Source of the DNA: Actinomadura bangladeshensis
GTDB taxonomy: Bacteria > Actinomycetota > Actinomycetes > Streptosporangiales > Streptosporangiaceae
Length of the DNA: 47,637 nt
NCBI RefSeq assembly: GCF_004348335.1
Contig: NZ_SMJW01000023.1
Location: 1 to 47,637, forward strand
Reading direction: 5' to 3'
Under the pieces are notes generated by a model. It saw nothing but the letters and a program-made list of their open reading frames with translations, was not told the DNA's origin and searched no databases. Position numbers and translations under genes: made by a program. Of the stretch, positions 38,642 to 47,637 are shown one piece after another; positions within the stretch are counted from its first letter, which is position 1; each line of letters begins with the position of its first letter.

Positions 38642-39979
38642 ATGGGCGTTGGGCGCCTGCGCGTCGGGAGCGGTTCCGCTCCCACCGGAAAGAGGAGCGT
38701 CGAGAGCTTGCGAGCCGAGCGACGAGGGCCGGCCGGCGTCCGCCGCGCCCTGACGAGGGTCACGATTCCGGTCGCGGCGGCCTCCGTCGCCGCCGCGCCC
38801 GTCCTGGTCGCGGCGCCCGCCACCGCGGCGGCACCGGTCACCGCGGTGCCCGTCGACGCGGCCCCCTCGCCCACGGCCGAGCCCGTCGGCGGGCCGCAAC
38901 TGGCCGCCCGCGGCGTCGTCGTCAACGCGGCGCCCGGCGTCCCGGCGGTGCCGAAGATCAAAGCGTCCTCCTGGCTGATCGCGGACGCCGACACCGGCGA
39001 GGTCCTCGCCGCCCGGGACCCGCACGGCCGCTACCTCCCGGCCAGCACGATCAAGACGCTGACCGCGCTGACGCTGATCCCCAAGCTGGACCCGAACCGG
39101 CTCGTCCGCCCCTCGCAGAAGGCGTGCGACGTCGAGGGCACCAAGGTCGGGCTGACCCCCAAGATGCAGTACAAGGTCTCCGACCTGTTCCACGCGATGC
39201 TGATGATGTCCGCCAACGACGCGGCGTACACGCTCGCCGAGGCGGACGGCGGGGTGCGCAAGACCCTCGCCGACATGAACGCCGAGGCGAAGCGGATCAA
39301 CGCCCGCGACACCCTCGCCGGGTCCCCGAACGGGCTCGACAAGGACCTCGGGCTGGACGTCCGCACCCAGCACACCTCGGCCTACGACCTGGCGCTGATC
39401 CTGCGCGAGGGCATGAAGAACCCGCAGTACCGCGCCTACATGCAGGCCATCGACTTCCACTTCCCCGCGCCGCCCACCAAGAAGGAGCGCAAGAAGGGCA
39501 AGAAGGTCGGCGGGTACCCGATCCACACCCACAACCACATGCTGGCGGGCGAGCGCGCGGCCTACGCGGGCATGGTCGGCGGCAAGAACGGCTACACGAT
39601 CGCCGCCAAACAGACGTTCGTCGCCGAGGCGCGGCGCGGCGGACACACCATCGTGATCTCGCTGATGCGCGCGGACCGGCCGCCGTCCCCGTACGCGGCC
39701 AAGCTGCTCGACTGGGGTTTCGCCGCCCGCGGCAAGGTGCGGCCGGTCGGCGCGCTCGTTCCGCCCGGCGAGGTGGAGCAGGCCAAGAAGGACGGCCACG
39801 CGGGCGGTGTGCTGCCCGACGCCCCGCTCGCCTCGGACGACTCGTCCCGCAGGTGGCTCCTCGTGGGCGGCGGCGCGGCCGGCGCCCTGCTGGCGATCGC
39901 CGTGCTGTTCGTCGTCCTGCGGCGCCGTCGCCGCCTGGAGGCGGCCCGCTCCGCCTCCATAGCCCGCCGAGTGCGTTGA
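38642..39979 (+). CDS. D-alanyl-D-alanine carboxypeptidase (S11, PBP5-like)
   Basis: 445 residues. Signal sequence/membrane anchor near the start (VTIPVAAASVAAAPVLVAAPATAAA in outline, after an Arg-rich stretch), then the S11 domain: ASTIKTLTAL with nucleophile Ser in S-x-x-K, MMSANDAAY with S-x-N, and GGKNGYT where most homologues have KTG. A Lys/Gly-rich loop (TKKERKKGKKVGG) interrupts the domain. The C-terminal membrane segment (WLLVGGGAAGALLAIAVLFVV) and RRRRR tail anchor it. Trims D-Ala from peptidoglycan stem peptides outside the membrane. ATG at 38642 follows GGGGGAG closely; earlier in-frame starts exist. Confidence 0.88.
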   Translation: MGVGRLRVGSGSAPTGKRSVESLRAERRGPAGVRRALTRVTIPVAAASVAAAPVLVAAPATAAAPVTAVPVDAAPSPTAEPVGGPQLAARGVVVNAAPGVPAVPKIKASSWLIADADTGEVLAARDPHGRYLPASTIKTLTALTLIPKLDPNRLVRPSQKACDVEGTKVGLTPKMQYKVSDLFHAMLMMSANDAAYTLAEADGGVRKTLADMNAEAKRINARDTLAGSPNGLDKDLGLDVRTQHTSAYDLALILREGMKNPQYRAYMQAIDFHFPAPPTKKERKKGKKVGGYPIHTHNHMLAGERAAYAGMVGGKNGYTIAAKQTFVAEARRGGHTIVISLMRADRPPSPYAAKLLDWGFAARGKVRPVGALVPPGEVEQAKKDGHAGGVLPDAPLASDDSSRRWLLVGGGAAGALLAIAVLFVVLRRRRRLEAARSASIARRVR

Positions 39980-40036
39980 TCTGCGGCGTGTTGTTGTTAT
40001 GAGCGCGTCGAAAACAACAACACGCCGCAGGTCAAC
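39975..40036. terminator. Very long bidirectional hairpin terminator
   Basis: Arms 39975-39998 and 40013-40036 pair over 24 bp with one G-T wobble and a 14-nt loop. The arm core is CTGCGGCGTGTTGTTGTT. The left arm contains the carboxypeptidase TGA stop; the convergent YihY gene ends 21 nt beyond the right arm. The A/T-rich inner part (GTTGTTGTT/AACAACAAC) is unusual here. Confidence 0.85.
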
Positions 40037-40057
40037 GAGAGGGTGACGGGGCCACGT

Positions 40058-41071
40058 TCATCGCGCGGAGGGCGCGGACGACGGCTCGCCGTCGGAGTCG
40101 GCGCGGTGGTGGAGGGCCTCGACCTCGGCCTTGTCCGCGCAGTTCTCCGGGTTCTCGGCGTCGGCGGTGAGGACGACGCGGCGGGTGGCCGTCCACGCGG
40201 CGGCGAACAGCGCGAACCGGGACGCGATGTTGATCCACACCATCAGCCCGACCAGGACGGCGAACGTCCCGTACACGGGGTTCTGCGTCGTCCGCGCGAG
40301 CAGGATCGCCGCGCCCTGCTTGAGGATCTCGAACCCGACGGCGCCGAACAACGCGCCCCGGATGATCCGCCGCCAGGGCGCGCGGGTGCCCGACAGCCGG
40401 CTGAACAGCACCAGGAACACCACGGTGTCGAACACGACCGCCATGGCCAGCGCCAGCAGCCGCAGCCCCGTCCCGGCCCCGGTTACGTGGTCCCAGCCGA
40501 ACCAGCCGAGGACGGTGTGCGTGGCGGACGTCGTGACGGTCGTGACCGCCATGCCGCAGATGAGGATCACGCCGAGGAACGCCAGCACGGCCGCGTCCCA
40601 GACCCGCTTGAGGACGAAGTTGCCGCCGCCGCCCGGCTCGTTGCCCCAGATGTCGCGCAGGGACTCGCGCAGCACCTGCACCCAGCCGAGCCCGGTGAAC
40701 AGCAGCGCGACCAGGCCGACGATCCCGACCGCCGTCTTCGACTGGGCGATCTGCTCCACCTGGAGCTGGCCCGCGAGGCCCGGCAGCTGCGAGTTGATCG
40801 CCCGGACGAAGTAGTCGCGGGCCTGCGCGCTGACCCCGACGAGGTACCCCAGCAGCGAGTACGCCAGCGCCAGCAGCGGGAAGAACGACAGGAACGCGTA
40901 GCAGGTGAGCGCGGCGGCGAGCCGGTCCCCGCGCCGGTCCTGGTACCGCTCGAACGCGCGCGCCTGGTGGTCGAGCCATCTCCACCGCTCCCGCGCGTCG
41001 CGCAGCAGGCCCTTCCCTTGACCGAACAGGGACTCGATCCGCCCCTGTACCCCGTTGATCACCTGCCGCAT
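40058..41071 (-). CDS. YihY/BrkB family inner-membrane protein
   Basis: 337 residues, six membrane segments. Family features: RLAAALTCYAFLSFFPLLALAYSLLGYL near the start, GLVALLFTGLGWVQVLRESLRDIWG, a late WINIASRFALFAAAWTAT, and a charged cytosolic tail. YihY proteins are conserved, once mislabelled ribonuclease BN; transport or envelope roles are proposed but unproven. ATG at 41071 is chosen over a codon nine residues earlier because MRQVINGVQ is the usual start of relatives. Confidence 0.85.
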   Translation of the reverse strand: MRQVINGVQGRIESLFGQGKGLLRDARERWRWLDHQARAFERYQDRRGDRLAAALTCYAFLSFFPLLALAYSLLGYLVGVSAQARDYFVRAINSQLPGLAGQLQVEQIAQSKTAVGIVGLVALLFTGLGWVQVLRESLRDIWGNEPGGGGNFVLKRVWDAAVLAFLGVILICGMAVTTVTTSATHTVLGWFGWDHVTGAGTGLRLLALAMAVVFDTVVFLVLFSRLSGTRAPWRRIIRGALFGAVGFEILKQGAAILLARTTQNPVYGTFAVLVGLMVWINIASRFALFAAAWTATRRVVLTADAENPENCADKAEVEALHHRADSDGEPSSAPSAR

Positions 41072-41184
41072 GCACGGAACGTACCCGCACCGCCCCACTC
41101 GATGCCACTTTCGGTAATCACTCGTTCAACCCAGCGAATCGACCCCGCAACGGCCGGACCCCGTACCGATCGGCCCGGTGGAGA

Positions 41185-41829
41185 TCACCCGGGGGCGGGG
41201 ACGGCGCCGTCGCCGAAGATGTAGTCGCAGTGGCGGCGCCAGATGCCGTCCAGGCCGTGCTCGTAGAGGGAGAATCCCCAGGCGTGGAAGTCGGCGCCGT
41301 AGCCGGCGAGCTCCTTGAACGCGCGGTCCATGACGTCGTCGGGCAGGTGGTGGGCGATGGTCACGTGCGGGTGGTACGGGAAGGGCAGTGGACGGGCCAG
41401 CGGGCCCGCCATAACCCTCTCCTGGACGCGTTCGCAGCCGCCGATTCCCTCGGCGAGCGCCACGAACACGACCGGGGACACCGGCCGGAACGTTCCGCTG
41501 CCGCGCAATCTGATCGGGAACGCCCGCTCGGTGTGCGCGACCCTCAGCAGGTGCGCGTGGATGCCGTCCAGCGCGGCCTCGTCCACCTCCGTGGGCGGGA
41601 GCAGCGTGATGTGCGTCGGGATGGCGTGGGCGAGCGGGTCGCCGAACGAGGCGCGCCTGGCCTGCAGGTAGGACCCGTGCGGGTCGGGGACGGGGATGGC
41701 GACGCCGATCGCGCGGCGGCCGGGCGCGCTCACCGCCGGAATGCCGCCGACCATCGTGGTGTGGGCCGCGGAGCGGGCCTCCCCCTGGCCCGCCGCGGCG
41801 GCGTCGCGCGGTGCGCGGTCAGCGACCAC
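41185..41829 (-). CDS. 2'-5' RNA ligase-like (2H phosphoesterase) protein
   Basis: 214 residues. Two H-x-T motifs of the 2H phosphoesterase fold: PTHITLLPP and [13 protein letters not shown], about 85 residues apart; [10 protein letters not shown] is typical of bacterial members. They act on 2'-5' linked or cyclic phosphodiesters. The true start is uncertain: GTG at 41829 overlaps the trpS stop by 11 nt, while ATG at 41754 begins nearer the fold. It is coupled to trpS, so cotranscription with the tRNA synthetase is likely. Confidence 0.82.
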   Translation of the reverse strand: MVADRAPRDAAAAGQGEARSAAHTTMVGGIPAVSAPGRRAIGVAIPVPDPHGSYLQARRASFGDPLAHAIPTHITLLPPTEVDEAALDGIHAHLLRVAHTERAFPIRLRGSGTFRPVSPVVFVALAEGIGGCERVQERVMAGPLARPLPFPYHPHVTIAHHLPDDVMDRAFKELAGYGADFHAWGFSLYEHGLDGIWRRHCDYIFGDGAVPAPG

Positions 41830-42910
41830 GTACGACGAATCCCACCCGTTCGCGCACGGTCTCCATCGTCCGCACGGCTACCTCGGAGGCGCGCTCGGCG
41901 CCCTGGGCGAGGAGCCGGTCGAGGTGCTCCTCGTCGTCCAGCAGCTTGAGCGTGCGCTCCCTGATGGGGGTGAAGGTGTCGAGGACGACCTGCGCGAGGT
42001 CCTTCTTGAACTGCCCGTAGCCGGAGCCCTGGTAGCGGGCCTCCAGGTCGGGGACGGACGTGCCCTCCAGCGCGGAGAAGATCCGCAGCAGGTTCGTGAC
42101 GCCGGCCTTCTTCTCCTCGTCGTAGACGACCTCGGAGCCGGTGTCGGTGACCGCGCGCATGATCTTCTTGCGCATCGGGCCGGGCTCCTCCAGCACGTCG
42201 ATGATGCCCTGCGGCGAGGAGGCCGACTTGCTCATCTTCGCGCCCGGCTCCTGCAGGTCGGTGATCTTCGCGGCGCCCTCGGGGATGTGCGCGTCCGGCA
42301 GCGTGAACGTCTCGCCGAACCGGTGGTTGAACCGTCCCGCGAGGGTGCGGGTCAGCTCCAGGTGCTGCCGCTGGTCCTCGCCGACGGGGACGCGCAGCGG
42401 CCGCCCGGACGCCGGGTCCGGGGTGTAGAGCAGGATGTCGGCGGCCTGGAGGATCGGGTAGGTGAACAGCCCGACGCTGGTGCCGCTCGTGCCCTGCTTG
42501 GACGACTTGTCCTTGAACTGGGTCATCCGGCCTGCCTCGCCGAACCCGGTGAGGCAGCCGAGGATCCACGCCAGCTCGGCGTGCTCGGGGACGTGGCTCT
42601 GCACGAACACGTGGGCGCGGTCGGGGTCCAGGCCCATCGCGAACAGCTGCGCGGCGGCGACCTTCGTGCGGCGGCGCAGCAGCGCCGGGTCGTGCTCGAT
42701 GGTGATCGCGTGCAGGTCGACGACGCAGTAGAACGCCTCGTGCGTGTCCTGCATCGCGACCCACTGCCGGAGCGCGCCCAGATAGTTGCCGAGGTGGAAC
42801 GAGTCGGCGGTGGGCTGGATGCCGGACAGCACGCGCGGCTCGGCCGCGGTGGTTCCGGACGCTGGCTGGCTGGACGCTTCGGGCATGGGCACGATTCTCT
42901 CAGGTGTCAC
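41819..42910 (-). CDS. trpS: Tryptophan--tRNA ligase
   Basis: 363 residues, class I synthetase charging tRNA-Trp. [18 protein letters not shown] holds the HIGH-like HLGN, DLHAITI follows, [13 protein letters not shown] lines the substrate pocket, [13 protein letters not shown] binds the adenylate region, and KMSKSASS is the KMSKS loop. The GTG start overlaps the preceding stop by 4 nt; ATG at 42886 (MPEASSQ) is the alternative, with the first ~25 residues not conserved either way. Middle gene of a CBS protein-trpS-2H phosphoesterase unit. Confidence 0.94.
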   Translation of the reverse strand: MTPERIVPMPEASSQPASGTTAAEPRVLSGIQPTADSFHLGNYLGALRQWVAMQDTHEAFYCVVDLHAITIEHDPALLRRRTKVAAAQLFAMGLDPDRAHVFVQSHVPEHAELAWILGCLTGFGEAGRMTQFKDKSSKQGTSGTSVGLFTYPILQAADILLYTPDPASGRPLRVPVGEDQRQHLELTRTLAGRFNHRFGETFTLPDAHIPEGAAKITDLQEPGAKMSKSASSPQGIIDVLEEPGPMRKKIMRAVTDTGSEVVYDEEKKAGVTNLLRIFSALEGTSVPDLEARYQGSGYGQFKKDLAQVVLDTFTPIRERTLKLLDDEEHLDRLLAQGAERASEVAVRTMETVRERVGFVVRGR

Positions 42911-43899
42911 GTGGGGACTTCGCCGCCGGTGCCCACGCCGCCGGGCGGGGCGGTGAGCGGGCCGGCGGCGTCGCCGGGCACCGCCCGCGGGGTCGCGGAC
43001 GGCGTGCCGGGCGGCACCGGTGCGGCCTGCGGCGTCGCCCGCGGCATGACGCGCACGCGGGCCACCCGCCGGCCGTCCATCCGGGCCACCGCGAGGCGGC
43101 GGCCGCCGGCCTCCACCGAGTCGCCCTCGGCGGGGACCCGGCGCAGCACCGCCATGATGTGCCCCGCGACCGTCTCGTACGGCCCGTCCGGCAGCCGGAT
43201 GCCGGTCTCGGCGGCGAAGTCGTCCAGGTTGAGCAGGCCGTCGACCTCGACAACCCCGCCGTGCAGGCGCCGTGCCTGCGCGTCCTGCACATCATATTCG
43301 TCGCGGATGTCGCCGATCAGTTCCTCCAGCAGGTCCTCCAGGGTGACGATCCCGGCCACACCGCCGTACTCGTCGGTGACGATCGCCAGGTGGCAGCCCT
43401 CGCGGCGCATCTCCGACAGCGCCGGCAGTACCCGTTTCGAGGGGGGCAGGAACTTCACCGGACGTACCAGGCCGCCGACGACGGCGTTCTCCGTTGGCGC
43501 GTCGGGGGCCAGCAGGTCCCGGATGTGGACGAATCCGACCACCTCGTCGTGGGACTCGCGGCAGACCGGGAACCGGGAGTGCGGGCTGCGCGCGGCGAGC
43601 CGGGCGGCTTCGCGCAGCGGGAGGGCGGCGTCCAGGAACAGCACCTCGGTGCGCGGCACGAGGACCTCGCGCAGCGGCCGGTCCCCCGCCGCGAACACCT
43701 CCCCGATCAGCGCCCGCTCCTCCGCGGTGAGCTGGGTGTTCTCGGCGATGAGCGCCCGCATCCGCTCGGCGGTGATCTCCTCGCGCAGCGCGGCCGGGTC
43801 GCCGCCCGACAGCCGGACCACCAGGCCCGCCGAGCGCGACAGCAGCCACACCAGCGGGCGCACGGGGCCCGCGGGCGGCCGGGGCGGCGTCCGGTCCAT
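42907..43899 (-). CDS. CorC/CNNM-type CBS protein lacking most of DUF21
   Basis: 330 residues. [23 protein letters not shown] is the end of a CNNM/DUF21 membrane domain, the rest of which (about 170 residues, three membrane segments) is missing. A CBS pair follows ([34 protein letters not shown] in outline; [25 protein letters not shown]), then the CorC_HlyC domain ([28 protein letters not shown]) and a Pro/Thr-rich tail. Full family members move Mg2+/Co2+. Upstream is only the short divergent gap to galE, so the 5' part is not nearby. ATG at 43899 is preferred; an in-frame codon at 43989 adds a polar tail only. Confidence 0.8.
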   Translation of the reverse strand: MDRTPPRPPAGPVRPLVWLLSRSAGLVVRLSGGDPAALREEITAERMRALIAENTQLTAEERALIGEVFAAGDRPLREVLVPRTEVLFLDAALPLREAARLAARSPHSRFPVCRESHDEVVGFVHIRDLLAPDAPTENAVVGGLVRPVKFLPPSKRVLPALSEMRREGCHLAIVTDEYGGVAGIVTLEDLLEELIGDIRDEYDVQDAQARRLHGGVVEVDGLLNLDDFAAETGIRLPDGPYETVAGHIMAVLRRVPAEGDSVEAGGRRLAVARMDGRRVARVRVMPRATPQAAPVPPGTPSATPRAVPGDAAGPLTAPPGGVGTGGEVPT

Positions 43900-44008
43900 G
43901 GGTTCAGCCTTCCCCGTTCGGCCTTCCGGATAGCCTGGACGGGCCCCGGGGTCCCGAATCGGCCGTGCCCGAGTCTCAGGTGCTCGCATTCATCGTGGAG
44001 GTCCGTCA

Positions 44009-44962
44009 GTGAAGCTGCTCGTCACCGGAGGCGCCGGCTACGTCGGCAGCGTCGTCTCCGCTCTGCTCGTGGAGGCCGGGCACGATGTCGTCGTGCTGGA
44101 CGACCTGTCCACCGGGCACGAGGACGCGGTCCCCGAGGGCGCCCGGCTGGTGCGCGGCACGCTGCGCGACACGGCCGCCGACCTCCTCGCCGGGGCCGGG
44201 TTCGACGCCGTGCTGCACTTCGCGGCCCGGTCCCTGGTCGGCGAGTCGGTGGAGAAGCCCGGCCTGTACTGGGACAAGAACCTCGGCGAGTCGCTGGCGC
44301 TGCTGGACGCGATGCGCACCGCAGGCGTCCCCCGCATCGTGTTCTCCTCGACGGCCGCGACGTACGGGGAGCCGGAGTCGACGCCGATCCTGGAGACGGA
44401 CCCGACCCGTCCGACCAACCCCTACGGCGCGTCCAAGCTCGCGATCGACACGGCCCTCGCCGAGTACGCGCGGCTGCACGGCATCGGCGGCGTGTCGCTG
44501 CGGTACTTCAACGTGGCGGGCGCCTACGGGCGGCAGGGCGAGCGGCACACCGTCGAGACCCACCTGATCCCGAACGTGCTGAAGATCGCGCAGGGCGACG
44601 GCGGGGCGGTCAAGATGTTCGGCGACGACTACCCGACGCCGGACGGCACCTGCGTCCGCGACTACATCCACGTCATCGACCTCGGCCGCGCCCACCTGCT
44701 GGCGCTGGACGCCTGCGAGCCGGGAACGCACCAGATCTTCAACCTGGGCAGCGGCACCGGCTACTCCGTCCGGGAGGTCGTGGAAGTGTGCCGCGAGGTC
44801 ACCGGGCGCGGCATCGCCGCCGAGGTGGCGCCGCGCCGGGCCGGCGACCCGGCCGTGCTGATCGCCTCGTCGGACAAGATCCAGTCGCGGCTCGGCTGGA
44901 AGCCCGAGCGCGACCTGCGCACCATGGTGGACGACGCCTGGACCTTCCTGCGGTCCCGATGA
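44009..44962 (+). CDS. galE: UDP-glucose 4-epimerase
   Basis: 317-residue SDR enzyme. NAD site TGGAGYVGS at residue 6 on, catalytic Ser/Thr in [14 protein letters not shown] with Tyr and Lys, LRYFNVAGA and [11 protein letters not shown] typical of GalE. Interconverts UDP-glucose and UDP-galactose. GTG start with GGAGG 8 nt upstream. Stop overlaps galK start by ATGA, so the two are coupled. Confidence 0.93.
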   Translation: MKLLVTGGAGYVGSVVSALLVEAGHDVVVLDDLSTGHEDAVPEGARLVRGTLRDTAADLLAGAGFDAVLHFAARSLVGESVEKPGLYWDKNLGESLALLDAMRTAGVPRIVFSSTAATYGEPESTPILETDPTRPTNPYGASKLAIDTALAEYARLHGIGGVSLRYFNVAGAYGRQGERHTVETHLIPNVLKIAQGDGGAVKMFGDDYPTPDGTCVRDYIHVIDLGRAHLLALDACEPGTHQIFNLGSGTGYSVREVVEVCREVTGRGIAAEVAPRRAGDPAVLIASSDKIQSRLGWKPERDLRTMVDDAWTFLRSR

Positions 44963-46095
44963 CCGAGGACTTCACCGCCGCGTTCGGACGCGCGCCGGAG
45001 GGGGTGTGGCGCGCCCCCGGCCGGGTCAACCTGATCGGCGAGCACACCGACTACAACGACGGGTTCGTGCTGCCGTTCGCGCTGTCGCGCGGGGTCTCCG
45101 TGACCGCCGCACGCCGCGACGACGGCATGATCGAGGTGCGGTCGCGCCAGGCTCCGGCCGCCGTGACCGCACCCGTGGACGGCCCGCCGGTCGTCTCCGA
45201 GGGGTGGCCCGCCGAGCACGCCTGGGCCGCGTACCCGGTCGGCGTCGCACGGGTGCTGCGCGAGCACGGGACGGGCGGCGCGTCGCTGCTGATCGACTCC
45301 GATCTTCCGCAGGGCGCGGGGCTGTCGTCGTCGGCCGCGCTGGAATGCGCGACGGCGCTGGCGCTCTGCGACCTGTACGGCGTCGAGATCGACCGTCCCG
45401 CCCTGGCGCGGCTGGCGCAGCGCGCGGAGAACGAGCAGGTCGGCATGCCGTGCGGGCTGATGGACCAGTCGGCGTCGCTGCTGTGCACGGCCGGGCACGC
45501 GCTCATGCTGGACTGCCGCAGCGAGCTGTCGTCCCAGGTCCCGTTCGACCCGGCCGCCGCCGGACTGACGCTGCTGGTGGTCGACACGCGCGCCTCGCAC
45601 ACGCTGACCGGCGGCGAGTACGGCCACCGCCGCGCCGAGTGCGAGGAGGCCGCGTCCCTGCTGGGCGTGGACGCGCTCCGCGACGTCACGGACCTGGCCG
45701 CCGCGCTCGGGACGTTGCGCGATCCCGCGCTGCGGCGGCGCGTCCAGCACGTCGTCACCGAGAACCACCGGGTGGAGGCCGGCGTCGGCCTGCTGCGCGC
45801 GGGCGCCCTGCCGGAGTTCGGCGCGATGCTGAACGCGTCCCACCTGTCGCTGCGCGACCAGTTCGAGGTGTCGTGGCCGGAGGCCGACACCACCGTCGAC
45901 GTGGCGCTCCGGGCCGGTGCCCGGGGCGGGCGCATGGTCGGCGGCGGGTTCGGCGGCTCCGTCATCGTCCTGACGCCGGCGGCCCGCGCCGAGAAGGTCC
46001 GCGACGCCGTCACAGCGGCGTACGAGAAGCGCGGCTGGACGGCCCCGCAGTTCCTGGAGGCCGTCCCGTCGGACGGCGCCCGCCGCGTCCGGTAA
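44959..46095 (+). CDS. galK: Galactokinase
   Basis: 378-residue GHMP kinase. Galactose signature [19 protein letters not shown] near residue 22, ATP loop [14 protein letters not shown], catalytic Asp in GLMDQSAS, and the third GHMP motif [16 protein letters not shown]. Makes galactose 1-phosphate. With galE it forms most of the Leloir pathway; galT is not in the window. Confidence 0.94.
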   Translation: MTEDFTAAFGRAPEGVWRAPGRVNLIGEHTDYNDGFVLPFALSRGVSVTAARRDDGMIEVRSRQAPAAVTAPVDGPPVVSEGWPAEHAWAAYPVGVARVLREHGTGGASLLIDSDLPQGAGLSSSAALECATALALCDLYGVEIDRPALARLAQRAENEQVGMPCGLMDQSASLLCTAGHALMLDCRSELSSQVPFDPAAAGLTLLVVDTRASHTLTGGEYGHRRAECEEAASLLGVDALRDVTDLAAALGTLRDPALRRRVQHVVTENHRVEAGVGLLRAGALPEFGAMLNASHLSLRDQFEVSWPEADTTVDVALRAGARGGRMVGGGFGGSVIVLTPAARAEKVRDAVTAAYEKRGWTAPQFLEAVPSDGARRVR

Positions 46096-46118
46096 GGCCG
46101 GGCGACAGGCGCCGGGTA

Positions 46119-47637
46119 TCAGGTGAGGGCGGCGCGGATGTCCTCCAGGAGGCGGGTGGCGTCCTCGGCGGGTTCGGTCTGGTCGAGGGCGGTGAAGCCG
46201 TCCACGGCGGCGGACGCGTGGGAGGCGGCCTCGTCCAGCCGTCCCGCCTGGGCCAGGACGCGGGCCTGCTCGAAGGAGGTCAGGGCGGTCTCCCAGACGC
46301 GGGCGGGCTCGTTGTCCGGCGGCAGGCCCGCCAGCGCCGCGCGGGCCGTCTCCATCGCGGTGACGGCCGCGTCCCCATCGCCGCTCCACATCAGGCACAG
46401 CGCGGCGCGGCGGCGGGTGCGGACGACGCCGAACGGGTCGCCGGCCTTCTCGTACGCCTCGGCGGCCTGCGCGTAGCGTTCGGCGGCCTGCGCGTCCATG
46501 TCGAGGGCCGTCAGGACGTCGGCGGCCTCGTTGAGGAAGTGCGCGACGGCGTCGTGCTGCCCCTCGCGCGCCGCATCCTCGGCGAGGCCGGTGAACAGGG
46601 TCGCGGCCTCCTCCTCGCCGAGCTGCTTCTGCGCGTGCGCGAGGATCAGCCGGCAGCGCCGCGCGTAGTCGCCGTCGAGGCCCGGCAGGGCCTCCTCGGC
46701 GGCCTCGGCGGCCTCCAGGGCGCGGTCCGTGGACAGGTAGGCGGCGGCGAGGTCCACGCGGAGCTCGACGGCCTGCGGGTGCAGGCCCGCGGCCGTCCAC
46801 GCCGCGATGCCCTCCACCAGGTCGGCGACGGCGTCGGCGGGACGGTCGACGGCGAGGAACGCCAGGCCGCGCTCGGAATGCGCCGCCGCGAGCATCGGCG
46901 ACGGCCCCGGCACCACGCCGATCACCTCGTCGAGGAGGGCGAACACCTCGTCGTCCGGGCCGCTCTCCCGGCGGGCCAGCGTCCGGGCCAGCAGCAGTGC
47001 GGGCGAGGCGACCAGCTCCGGATCGGCGGACGCCCGCGCCGCCTCCATCGAGCGGCGCAGCGCGGCCGCCGCCTCGTCGGCGCGGTCGGTCAGCAGGAGC
47101 GCCTGCCCGCGCAGGAACCACAACTCGCCGACGTAGTCGGATGCCTGGTCGGACGTGTCCTCGGGTACGCCGTCCAGCACGGCGAGGGCGTCGCCGGGAC
47201 GGTCGAAGCGGATGTGCGCGGTGGCGAGCCGGAGCAGCGCGGACGCGGTGTCGGCGGCCTCCCCGGGGTTCGCGGTGAAGTGGTCGGCCGCGGTGACCAG
47301 CAGGTCGAACCCGTCCTCGTCGCCGAGGTCGACGCGGACCGCGCCGAGACGGCCCAGCGTGCGGTGCCGGCGCGTCTCGTCGCCCAGCTCGCCGAACAGC
47401 CGGGACGCCTCCTCCCAGGCGGCGGCCGCCTTCTCGCCGTCGCCGTCGACGGCGTGCTCGACGCCCCGGGCGTCCAGCCGGCGGGCCCGCTGCAGCGGCG
47501 TCGGCTCGGTCGTCTCGGCGACGGCGTCGAACCGGCGCCAGGCCGCCAGCATCCCGGGGACGTCGCTGCTCCTGCGGCGCCGGTCGCCGATCTCGAGGAT
47601 CTCGTCGAGGTCGTCGACGGCGGCCAGGTCGTCCTGC
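46119..47637 (-). CDS. TPR-repeat protein, 5' part beyond the window
   Basis: At least 505 residues; the frame is open to the window edge (QDDLAAVDDLDEILEIG before the first internal Met), so the start is outside. It consists of degenerate TPR-like helical hairpins rich in Ala, Glu and Leu, e.g. RARRLDARGVEHAVDGDGEKAAAAW, ADEAAAALRRSMEAARAS and AAERYAQAAEAYEKAGDP in outline, ending LLEDIRAALT. No catalytic motif, signal or membrane segment is seen; a scaffold or regulator role is the most one can say. It converges with galK. Confidence 0.75.
   Translation of the reverse strand, partial: QDDLAAVDDLDEILEIGDRRRRSSDVPGMLAAWRRFDAVAETTEPTPLQRARRLDARGVEHAVDGDGEKAAAAWEEASRLFGELGDETRRHRTLGRLGAVRVDLGDEDGFDLLVTAADHFTANPGEAADTASALLRLATAHIRFDRPGDALAVLDGVPEDTSDQASDYVGELWFLRGQALLLTDRADEAAAALRRSMEAARASADPELVASPALLLARTLARRESGPDDEVFALLDEVIGVVPGPSPMLAAAHSERGLAFLAVDRPADAVADLVEGIAAWTAAGLHPQAVELRVDLAAAYLSTDRALEAAEAAEEALPGLDGDYARRCRLILAHAQKQLGEEEAATLFTGLAEDAAREGQHDAVAHFLNEAADVLTALDMDAQAAERYAQAAEAYEKAGDPFGVVRTRRRAALCLMWSGDGDAAVTAMETARAALAGLPPDNEPARVWETALTSFEQARVLAQAGRLDEAASHASAAVDGFTALDQTEPAEDATRLLEDIRAALT

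Overview
The window is a very GC-rich actinobacterial chromosome segment. It carries leaderless genes with TAnnnT -10 boxes, a conservon (cvnABCD), an F420/FMN-type split-barrel protein, a class F sortase and an S11 D,D-carboxypeptidase. A salvage gene set matches, as I recall it, the Mycobacterium tuberculosis Rv3303c-Rv3315c neighbourhood (lpdA, Rv3304, amiA1/B1, deoD, pmmB, add, deoA, cdd). This suggests a filamentous actinomycete of the Actinomadura/Thermomonosporaceae type; the genus is an inference.

Layout. 0-8.3 kb: an ArsB/NhaD-type transporter, lpdA, a four-copy 47-bp hairpin repeat, a GGCT-like protein, purine nucleoside phosphorylase, a phosphosugar mutase, two small membrane proteins and adenosine deaminase. 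8.3-27.9 kb: an accessory block lying between add and deoA, which are neighbours in M. tuberculosis. It holds a caspase-chaperonin fusion with its EACC1 partner, a cupin, a class F sortase with a surface protein, scrambled tetR/ABC-permease remnants, a MOSC protein, a conservon with a GAF protein, an acyl-CoA dehydrogenase, an ArsR-AHSA1 fusion with a clear operator, an alpha/beta hydrolase lacking its nucleophile behind a leader-peptide attenuator, and a Ser/Thr kinase with TPR repeats. 27.9-35.2 kb: a nucleoside uptake and salvage unit on the minus strand (BMP lipoprotein, ABC ATPase, two permeases, cytidine deaminase, thymidine phosphorylase). 35.4-47.6 kb: M20 amidohydrolase and GCS2-type ligase, D,D-carboxypeptidase, a YihY protein, trpS with a 2'-5' RNA ligase-like protein and a truncated CorC/CNNM protein, galE-galK, and a TPR protein running off the window.

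How they work together. The BMP-ABC system would import nucleosides. PNP, Cdd, DeoA and Add would convert them to bases and sugar phosphates, and the phosphosugar mutase could pass (deoxy)ribose 1-phosphate onward. GalE and GalK form a Leloir pair.

Most notable. The minus-strand pair at 8340-10930 encodes an EACC1 membrane protein translationally coupled to a protein whose N-terminus is a caspase-like protease and whose C-terminal ~480 residues follow the GroEL (cpn60) fold with a degraded ATP site and a shortened apical domain. I infer a protein-damage or invader-sensing protease system. Second is a leader-peptide/alternative-hairpin arrangement (24700-24876) in front of a hydrolase-fold protein with Asn at the nucleophile position. 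Third is a dispersed hairpin family (tandem x4, once in-frame inside a CDS, once between operon genes).
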